Of a stretch of DNA of 64,000 nucleotides, positions 58,845 to 64,000 are shown one piece after another. The stretch is from JAICKM01 sp038228295 (GTDB taxonomy: Bacteria > Chloroflexota > Chloroflexia > QHBQ01 > JAICKM01): positions 1 through 64,000 of the forward strand of contig JBBRPH010000009.1 of assembly GCA_038228295.1 (NCBI GenBank), read 5' to 3'. The notes beneath the pieces are model-generated. The model saw only the letters and a list, made by a program, of their open reading frames with translations. It was not told the origin of the DNA and made no database searches. Both the position numbers and the translations under genes were made by a program. Within the stretch, counting starts at the first letter, position 1, and each line of letters opens with the position of its first letter.

Positions 58845-60157
58845 AAATCTGCCTGGTCTCGCCGTATGATTATCCGTATCCCGGCGGGGTCACGGAGCAG
58901 GTGAAGGGGCTGGAGAAGCACCTGCGCCTGCGCGGGCACAGCGTCACCATCCTGGCCCCCTCGTCGGAAGAAGACAGCACGCCGGTGCCCGGCAATGTGC
59001 GGCGGTTGGGCGACATCGTGGAGTTGCCGGCCAACGGCTCGCGGGCGCGCATCTCGTTGTCGCTAGGCATCAGCCGCACCGTGCGCGGCATCCTGGCCCA
59101 CGAAGCCTTCGACGTGATCCACCTACACGAGCCGCTGATGCCGACGATTCCGCTGATCGTGTTGCGCCAGTCGCTGACCTGCAACGTCGGCACGTTCCAC
59201 GCCTACGGTGACGAAAGCCTGGCCTATGCCGCCGCCCGTCCCTTGCTGCGGAGCTATTTCGACCGCCTGCACGGACGCATCGCCGTCTCCCAGGCGGCGC
59301 GCGATTACGTCAGCCAGTATTTTCCCGCCGAGTACACGATCATTCCCAACGGCATTGATGTGGAGCGCTTCGCCACGCCGCAGCCGCCGCTGGAACGTTA
59401 CCGCGACGGCCGCCCGACGATCCTGTTTGTCGGGCGCTTCGAGGAACACCGCAAAGGCTTCCGCACGCTGCTGCAAGCCCTGCCGTTGGTGCGCTTGGTG
59501 TGCCCCGATGTGCGCGTGGTGGTGGTGGGCAAAGGCGATCCCGATCTGTTCGCCGACCTGTTGCCGACCGAGCCGGGCGTGGTGGAGTTCGCGGGCTATG
59601 TCAGCGCCGCCGATTTGCCGCGTTATTACCAGGGCTGCACGGTCTATTGCGCGCCTTCGACTGGGCAGGAGAGCTTTGGCGTGGTCCTCTTGGAAGCGAT
59701 GGCCGCCGGTGCGCCGATTGTCGCCAGCCGCTGCGCGGGCTATGCGGCGGTGATGCAGCACGGCCGCGAAGGTTTCCTGTTCGAGCCGCGCAGCCCGGAG
59801 CAGTTAGCCGTGGCTTTGGTGCGAACGCTGAGTGATCCCGACCTGCGTACCGCTATGATCGCGCAGGGCCGGGTAACGGCGGCGCACTATGACTGGCCGT
59901 TGGTAGTGGCCCAGGTCGAAGCCTATTATGAGCAGGCCCGGCAACTGTTCCGTGCACAGGGCGGTAGTGGCCTGCGGTTCTCGTTACGCCGCTTGCGCCA
60001 TTTAACCCCGACGGGTCTACCCCCCTGGTTGCCGCCGCGCCCGCCCGCCGGCGATTGGGACGGTGCGGACCGCACCACGCTGCGCCTGAGCGATTTGCTG
60101 GGCGCACGTTCCGGCCCCGGTCGTCCGCCGGGGGATGCCGCCGGGAGAGGAGACTAA
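58841..60157 (+). CDS. GT4 glycosyltransferase, PimA-like
   Basis: 438 residues. MKICLVSPYDYPYPGGVTEQ with GGVTEQVKGLEKHLRLRGH at the N-terminus closely follows the PimA-type first motif, and TGQESFGVVLLEAMAAGAP near 280 has the E-x7-E donor site. A C-terminal tail of about 60 Pro/Arg-rich residues is extra. PimA adds mannose to phosphatidylinositol; here the following gene encodes a CDP-alcohol phosphatidyltransferase, so a glycophospholipid pathway is likely, but the lipid head group is not proven. Confidence 0.83.
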   Translation: MKICLVSPYDYPYPGGVTEQVKGLEKHLRLRGHSVTILAPSSEEDSTPVPGNVRRLGDIVELPANGSRARISLSLGISRTVRGILAHEAFDVIHLHEPLMPTIPLIVLRQSLTCNVGTFHAYGDESLAYAAARPLLRSYFDRLHGRIAVSQAARDYVSQYFPAEYTIIPNGIDVERFATPQPPLERYRDGRPTILFVGRFEEHRKGFRTLLQALPLVRLVCPDVRVVVVGKGDPDLFADLLPTEPGVVEFAGYVSAADLPRYYQGCTVYCAPSTGQESFGVVLLEAMAAGAPIVASRCAGYAAVMQHGREGFLFEPRSPEQLAVALVRTLSDPDLRTAMIAQGRVTAAHYDWPLVVAQVEAYYEQARQLFRAQGGSGLRFSLRRLRHLTPTGLPPWLPPRPPAGDWDGADRTTLRLSDLLGARSGPGRPPGDAAGRGD

Positions 60158-60160
60158 GCC

Positions 60161-60766
60161 GTGCTCACCAATGTTTTCCAGAGCTGGACGCGCACCCAGA
60201 TGCGCCGCATCGCGACGATTTTTGTCAAAACCCCGATCACGCCGAATATGCTGACCGTCTGTGGCCTGTTCCTCAACATCGGCGTGGCGCTGGTGCTGGC
60301 CGCCGGCCACCTGGCGCTGGGCGGCGTGCTGATCCTGATCGCCGGTCTGTTCGATCTACTCGACGGCGCGTTGGCGCGCATCACCGACCGCATGACGGCC
60401 TTCGGCGGCTTCCTCGATTCGTCGCTCGATCGCTATTCGGAGGGCGTGATCTATATGGGGCTGCTCTGGTGGGTGTTGCAGGGCGGTCGGACAACCGAAG
60501 CGATGCTGATCCTGGCGGTGATCATCGGCTCGATGATGATCAGCTATGTGCGCGCTCGCGCTACACCGTTAAACGTAGACTGCGAGGTGGGCCTGATGGC
60601 GCGTTCCGAGCGGATCGGCCTGCTGGCACTCGCGCTCATTCTGAGCCACTGGCTGCCGCAGGCGCTCACCTGGGCGCTCTGGCTGCTCACCGTCGGCACG
60701 CAAATCACCACCGTGCAGCGCATCGTCCACGTCTACCAGCACACCGATGGGGCGAAGAAGGCGTGA
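60161..60766 (+). CDS. CDP-alcohol phosphatidyltransferase
   Basis: 201 residues, six membrane helices. The family motif D-x2-DG-x2-AR-x8-G-x3-D-x3-D is complete in LFDLLDGALARITDRMTAFG followed by GFLDSSLDRYSE. It joins a CDP-diacylglycerol to an alcohol phosphate (for example inositol phosphate or glycerol phosphate) in the membrane. GTG start 3 bp after the glycosyltransferase stop, with GGAGAGGAG upstream. Its neighbours favour a phosphatidylinositol-phosphate-type synthase, though phosphatidylglycerophosphate synthase cannot be excluded. Confidence 0.88.
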   Translation: MLTNVFQSWTRTQMRRIATIFVKTPITPNMLTVCGLFLNIGVALVLAAGHLALGGVLILIAGLFDLLDGALARITDRMTAFGGFLDSSLDRYSEGVIYMGLLWWVLQGGRTTEAMLILAVIIGSMMISYVRARATPLNVDCEVGLMARSERIGLLALALILSHWLPQALTWALWLLTVGTQITTVQRIVHVYQHTDGAKKA

Positions 60767-60811
60767 AACGTAATGCGTAATGCGTAATTCAGAACTCGGA
60801 TCTCAGGACTC
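60763..60811. repeat. Heptamer array (GTAATGC/GTAATTC)
   Basis: Seven units in exact phase: GTGAAAC, GTAATGC, GTAATGC, GTAATTC, AGAACTC, GGATCTC, AGGACTC. It begins in the stop region of the phosphatidyltransferase gene and ends at the 3' end of the convergent small membrane-protein gene. It joins the GTAATGC and AGAACTC families in one array. Confidence 0.8.
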
Positions 60812-60993
60812 TATTCCCATGGGAACTTGTTGTCGGGGGCGCCCTGGCGAAAGATGAAGCGCAGCAGAGGGAGGCCGAGGCCCAGCCCTAGCACGAAGAG
60901 GGCGACCCAGCCGAATAGCGCATTGCCGCCGATAAGCCAGGCGGCGAGGCAAATCCCGCCGATAATAATAATGAGCGCAAGATATGGTGCCAA
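60811..60993 (-). CDS. 60-residue two-helix membrane protein
   Basis: Read from TTG 60993, 8 nt after AGGAGG, it has 60 residues: two hydrophobic helices (YLALIIIIGGICLAAWLIGG and FGWVALFVLGLGLGLPLL) and a short charged tail ending DNKFPWE. A longer frame to 61104 crosses the promoter at 61018-61026 and is not real. Function unknown; small membrane proteins of this kind often modulate a larger partner. Confidence 0.65.
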   Translation of the reverse strand: MAPYLALIIIIGGICLAAWLIGGNALFGWVALFVLGLGLGLPLLRFIFRQGAPDNKFPWE

Positions 60994-61017
60994 CCCCAGT
61001 GCCTCCTCAGTGCGCCT

Positions 61018-61026
61018 ATTATACCA
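61018..61026 (-). promoter_or_regulatory. Extended -10 promoter TGGTATAAT
   Basis: On the minus strand TGG (61026-61024) and TATAAT (61023-61018); start near 61011. Divergent from the promoter at 61045. Confidence 0.65.
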
Positions 61027-61044
61027 CAGCTTGCGTGCGGGTGC

Positions 61045-61074
61045 TTGACGGTCGCCGGGCCGCCGCGCTACAAT
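61045..61074 (+). promoter_or_regulatory. Promoter of the SpoIIM-like gene, leaderless
   Basis: TTGACG (61045-61050), 18-bp spacer, TACAAT (61069-61074). The expected start of transcription coincides with ATG 61081. Confidence 0.65.
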
Positions 61075-61080
61075 GGACCT

Positions 61081-62061
61081 ATGGTAATGCACACCCCAGA
61101 GCAACTTATCCTCAGCCGGCAGGCCGATTGGGCACGGCTAGAACGCCTTAGCACGCAGGCCGGGCGCGGCCGAACGACCGCCCTTGCGCCGCCGGAGATC
61201 GAGGAACTGGGCCGGCTCTACCGTCAGACGACGGCGGACCTGGCCCGTGCCCGCCGCGATTACCCCGGCGACCGGCTGGTCGGCTACCTCAACCGATTGG
61301 TAGCGATCAGCTATGCCGCGATCTATCGCGAAGGCGGTTGGTCATGGCGCCGCATTGTGGCTTTCTATCGCCGCGACTTTCCGCGCCTGGTGCGCCGCCA
61401 GTGGGCCTATGTCGCGCTGGCCGCCGCGCTGCTGTTCCTGCCCGCCATTGCCGCCTGGATCGCCGTGGTGCTCCAGCCCACTTTCGCAGCGACCCTGTTG
61501 CCGGGCGGGACGTATGAGCGCGTGCAGGGCTTCCTGGAACGACACGACCTGTGGACGCATATCCCCCTGGCCCAACGGCCCTACGCGGCGACCGCGATCA
61601 TGACCAACAACATCCAGGTGACGTTTCTGGCCTTCGCCGGCGGTTTGTTGTTGGGTCTGCTAACAATTTTTGTATTGATTCAGAACGGCATCAGCCTGGG
61701 CGCGATTGCCGGGCTGTGCCAGGTGTACGGGGCGGAGGGTGATCTGGGCGCGTTCGTCTTCCCCCACGGCTTCATCGAACTGACTGTGATCTGCATCGGC
61801 GGCGGGGCGGGCCTGCGGCTGGCCGACGCGATCCTGCGGCCCGGCCTCTATAGCCGCGCGGCCGGCCTGCGCCTCGCCGCCCGCGAAGCGGTGCAGATGC
61901 TGCTAGGCGGGGCGGGCCTGCTGGTGATCGCCGGCCTGATTGAAGGCAACCTCTCGCCTTCCGAGCTGCCCGCCTGGTTCCACTACGCCTTCGGCTTGCT
62001 GACGGGCCTCCTCCTCTACGCCTATCTGATTTTCGCCGGCCGCAAAGAGGCTGCCTCATAA
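61081..62061 (+). CDS. Stage II sporulation protein M (SpoIIM/DUF95) family membrane protein
   Basis: 326 residues from ATG 61081. A soluble N-terminal helical region (about 1-105) with LYRQTTADLARARRDYPGDR is followed by five or six membrane helices and the family motif NNIQVTFLAFAGGLLLGLLT near 180 and FPHGFIELTVICIGGGAGLR near 230. Homologues are widespread in non-sporulating bacteria, often beside MoxR/RDD genes, and are thought to work in the envelope; sporulation is not implied. The longer frame from 61045 is inside the promoter. Confidence 0.83.
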   Translation: MVMHTPEQLILSRQADWARLERLSTQAGRGRTTALAPPEIEELGRLYRQTTADLARARRDYPGDRLVGYLNRLVAISYAAIYREGGWSWRRIVAFYRRDFPRLVRRQWAYVALAAALLFLPAIAAWIAVVLQPTFAATLLPGGTYERVQGFLERHDLWTHIPLAQRPYAATAIMTNNIQVTFLAFAGGLLLGLLTIFVLIQNGISLGAIAGLCQVYGAEGDLGAFVFPHGFIELTVICIGGGAGLRLADAILRPGLYSRAAGLRLAAREAVQMLLGGAGLLVIAGLIEGNLSPSELPAWFHYAFGLLTGLLLYAYLIFAGRKEAAS

Positions 62062-62079
62062 CCGCTTGTATGCAGAAAT

Positions 62080-62114
62080 CCCGCCTCCGTCACCAGGAAG
62101 CGTGACGGGGCGGG
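62080..62114. terminator. Hairpin between convergent genes
   Basis: 62080-62093 pairs with 62102-62114 over about 13-14 bp including a T-G pair, loop of 8 nt. No T run on the plus strand. Confidence 0.5.
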
Positions 62115-62139
62115 CATTCACGGGATTGTGAGCCGGCGA

Positions 62140-62167
62140 GGTTAACGGTTAATTCGGAGGATTCGGA
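62140..62167. repeat. Short heptamer array (GGTTAAC family)
   Basis: GGTTAAC, GGTTAAT, TCGGAGG, ATTCGGA in 7-nt phase, between the hairpin and the end of the minus-strand gene at 62203. Confidence 0.4.
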
Positions 62168-62202
62168 AGCCGCGCCGTAACAGGCTACACTGGTGTGGCC
62201 GT

Positions 62203-63024
62203 TTAAGCCGGCTGGTGTTGCGTCGCCAGCACCTGGAGCAGACCAGTGCCGAGGGAGACCATCGTGAGCGCGTCTACGGGCGACACCTCGCTCGATCCCT
62301 GATGGACCACGCTGTTGCGGAGTTGCCACAGGTCGCGAAACGGGGTCAGGATGGTGGAGGGGAACAGGCCGCGCTGCACACCGGCATCTACCGCTTGGAG
62401 CAACGGCATGGGCTGTTGGATCTGTTCCAGTCCGGCTTGCTGTAATTGCCCGTGGACCTGCTCTTCCAGTTTCGCGGTCAGCAACAGCAGCACACTGCGC
62501 GGATCGCGCTGCGTTTCTTCCAGCAAGGCTTCCACCTTGGGGTTCGCGCCCGCCGCGTACCAGGCTGCGACTCGTTCGATGATGGTGTCAAGAGCCTTGT
62601 TATCCAGCTCCTGAAACGCGCCGCCGGTATGGACGTGCAAGGCCGGTCGGTCGGCTTCGACCACCGGCTCTTTGAGCCAGCGATAGAAACCGCGATCTCC
62701 ATCCATCACAAACAGAAAGAGACAGACCGGAATGGACTCTTCGCCGGCCGCAGGGTCAACGCCGCTCTTGCGCGCAAACACCCACGCCCCGGCCGGCTCA
62801 TGGACCGCTTTGCCCAACGCCCGCTGCCCAATAGCGTCCACGCCGAACAGTTGCTCAGTGCCCGCCGGATCACTACTAATGTGGACAAGAAAATCTACCC
62901 GGTGCTCTTGTGGCGCGGGTGACACGACCAGATCAGTCCGGCGCGTGAGATAGACAAAAGCAAGCCGTCCGGCGCGTTCCGCAATATACTCAGTGTCTGA
63001 GTTTTTCATACCGCCCATCCCCAT
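62203..63024 (-). CDS. Unknown protein, DUF4365-like N-terminus
   Basis: 273 residues. The N-terminal half has YIAERAGRLAFVYLTRR and DFLVHISSDPAGTEQLFGVD, resembling the nuclease-like DUF4365 fold (a D...xVD pattern in place of the usual D...QVK), and AWVFARKSG. The C-terminal half is helical, with TPFRDLWQLRNSVVHQG, a pattern also seen in HEPN-like RNases or restriction-like proteins. I do not assign a function. It lies 6 bp after the DUF4365 gene. ATG 63009 is an alternative start. Confidence 0.55.
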   Translation of the reverse strand: MGMGGMKNSDTEYIAERAGRLAFVYLTRRTDLVVSPAPQEHRVDFLVHISSDPAGTEQLFGVDAIGQRALGKAVHEPAGAWVFARKSGVDPAAGEESIPVCLFLFVMDGDRGFYRWLKEPVVEADRPALHVHTGGAFQELDNKALDTIIERVAAWYAAGANPKVEALLEETQRDPRSVLLLLTAKLEEQVHGQLQQAGLEQIQQPMPLLQAVDAGVQRGLFPSTILTPFRDLWQLRNSVVHQGSSEVSPVDALTMVSLGTGLLQVLATQHQPA

Positions 63025-63030
63025 TGTCCG

Positions 63031-63510
63031 CTACGCCGCGAACACCGAGTCCTTCAAATCCATATCGCGCTGCCGCCAATAGTCCCGGACTTCCTGCCAG
63101 AGCCGTTCCAGATTGCCGCACTCTAACTCAAAGGTGGTCGGCAAACTCGATACCATCAGCGGCGATCCGGCATTCGCTGAGATAATAGACCCCTTTTCCT
63201 GTACCTCGTCAATGCCGACCACATAGGTAGGTGCTGGGTACGCCCGCAGGCGGCTCATCGCTTCGGCCGATACCTTGACTTTGAGCCGCTTACCCTGCTT
63301 GGTGTACCCCTCGCGGGTGGTTTTTACCTGGATGAAGAAAAACGGCGTGACCTCCCCCGCGCCTACTAATTCTATCATAAAATCCAACGTTTGGAACTTC
63401 TCGCCCAGAAAAATGGGTTTGAAAAAGGGTAACGGCCGGCCGGGGCAGAATTTGGTCAGCAAATTGTTGCACATATTTTCGCCGCGTAGGCCGATGTAAT
63501 CATGCGCCAC
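63031..63510 (-). CDS. DUF4365-family protein, nuclease-like fold
   Basis: 159 residues. LRGENMCNNLLTKF, LDFMIELVGAGEVTPFFFIQ with QVKTTREGY show the D...(E/Q)xK arrangement of the DUF4365 domain, a member of the PD-(D/E)XK-like group. Such domains occur in defence-type proteins; activity has not been shown for this one. It precedes the related gene at 62203 with a 6-bp gap. AT-richer than surroundings. Confidence 0.65.
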   Translation of the reverse strand: MAHDYIGLRGENMCNNLLTKFCPGRPLPFFKPIFLGEKFQTLDFMIELVGAGEVTPFFFIQVKTTREGYTKQGKRLKVKVSAEAMSRLRAYPAPTYVVGIDEVQEKGSIISANAGSPLMVSSLPTTFELECGNLERLWQEVRDYWRQRDMDLKDSVFAA

Positions 63511-63513
63511 CGG

Positions 63514-64000
63514 TTAACCGGCCTGGAACGCCGCGAGGTGATCAGTGACAAATTGCCGAAATGGGGTCGCCGGCCGACCGGTGAGCAGGGCAACGGTATC
63601 GGTGACCGCGCTACCGGGGCCGGCAGCGAGTGCCGCCCAGAGTTCCAGCAGATCGCGCACCAGGGCTTCGGGTACGCCTTGTGCCTGCATAGCCTGGGCC
63701 GCTTGCTGCGGCGGGGGATTGATGTAGCGCACCGGCTTCTGCAACGCCGCGCTCAATTGGCTCGCGCATTCGGTAAATGTGAGGGCAGCGGGACCGGTGA
63801 TAGCATAGGTTTGGCCGTCGTGTCCCCCTGCGGCCAGCACCGCCGCCGCCACCGCCCCGATGTCGCGTTTATCCACGATGGAGTAGGCTGTCGAGCCCAT
63901 CGGCACCGCCAGCACCCCCCCCTCGCGCACCCCCACCGCCGGGCCGTCCAGCAGGCTTTGCATGAAATAATTGGGCCGCAGGTGCGTGTAGGCCAGGCCC
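63514..64000 (-). CDS. NmrA-like NAD(P)-binding reductase, C-terminal part (5' end outside window)
   Basis: On the minus strand the frame is open from the edge at 64000; just upstream of the internal Met it reads AYTHLRPNYFMQSLL, a typical NmrA/SDR-like middle section. Later landmarks are DKRDIGAVAAAVLAAGGHDG and TFTECASQLSAALQKPV, as in NAD(P)H-quinone or flavin-like atypical short-chain dehydrogenases. The N-terminal nucleotide-binding GxxGxxG is outside the window, so function is not determinable. Internal ATG 63963 is not the true start. Confidence 0.8.
   Translation of the reverse strand, partial: GLAYTHLRPNYFMQSLLDGPAVGVREGGVLAVPMGSTAYSIVDKRDIGAVAAAVLAAGGHDGQTYAITGPAALTFTECASQLSAALQKPVRYINPPPQQAAQAMQAQGVPEALVRDLLELWAALAAGPGSAVTDTVALLTGRPATPFRQFVTDHLAAFQAG

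Noticed and set aside
61081..62061. Evidence of sporulation
   Set aside because: SpoIIM/DUF95 proteins are common in non-sporulating bacteria and no other spo gene is present.

Overview
This 64 kb window is GC-rich, gene-dense bacterial chromosome, probably from a member of the Chloroflexota (inference). The grounds are several F420-dependent oxidoreductases around a cof gene block, secreted proteins with Thr/Pro/Ser-rich segments, many GT-C and GT4 glycosyltransferases, a SpoIIM-like protein without other sporulation genes, and a branched-chain amino-acid ABC operon. No rRNA, tRNA, CRISPR array, phage module or transposase gene was seen. Six intergenic promoters share the 9-mer TGGTATAAT, and others are near-consensus TTGACA/TATAAT, so housekeeping-type transcription is easy to read here.

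Layout. 1-3.0 kb: end of an adenine deaminase gene, an ABC-F ATPase and a receiver-only response regulator. 3.2-8.8 kb: a lipoprotein, then a minus-strand F420 block (LLM oxidoreductase, cofE, cofC, cofD, PPOX-type oxidoreductase, second LLM oxidoreductase). 9-15.2 kb: Rieske protein, HD phosphohydrolase, membrane protein, third LLM oxidoreductase, methyltransferase, DegT aminotransferase and UDP-GlcNAc 2-epimerase. 15.3-20.7 kb (minus): asparaginase, a nuclease-like/PIN-like gene pair, then an ECF sigma / zinc anti-sigma / bactofilin-like operon and a membrane protein. 20.8-25.7 kb: a promoter, structured short RNA and terminator, then a secretion-type ATPase, a MoxR/BchI-like AAA ATPase and its VWA partner. 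25.8-27.8 kb: a restriction-modification island (C5 methylase plus Eco29kI-like GIY-YIG nuclease). 27.8-32.2 kb: histidine kinase, unknown protein, OmpR-type regulator and glycosyltransferase. 32.3-37.6 kb: His-rich CDF metal transporter, then Tyr and Trp catabolism (HPPD, homogentisate dioxygenase, VOC epimerase, tryptophan 2,3-dioxygenase). 37.7-44.4 kb: secreted protein, a 287-bp inverted-repeat element, two GT-C glycosyltransferases and a double GNAT protein. 44.4-50.5 kb (minus): livKHMGGF with two LivG ATPases. 50.7-53.5 kb: EpmB-EpmA-EF-P, a beta-lysylation operon. 53.5-57.7 kb: receiver protein, ABC exporter and an EAD1/beta-helix protein. 58-60.8 kb: PHP phosphoesterase, PimA-like glycosyltransferase and CDP-alcohol phosphatidyltransferase. 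60.8-64 kb: a 60-residue membrane protein, a SpoIIM-like protein, a pair of DUF4365-like genes and a truncated NmrA-like reductase gene.

The most unusual signal is not a gene. More than ten intergenic spacers contain arrays whose sequence differs from place to place but whose repeat unit is always 7 nt. Several are arranged as inverted pairs, several run into a ribosome-binding site, and one supplies the last codons and stop of a gene. Other points of interest are the tandem-hairpin RNA at 20.9 kb, the near-perfect 41-bp inverted repeat at 39.0 kb, the EAD1-beta-helix fusion, leaderless promoters, and a glycosyltransferase whose conserved N-terminus can only be reached from a non-standard ATA codon. 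All functions are assigned by reading motifs; no database search was run.
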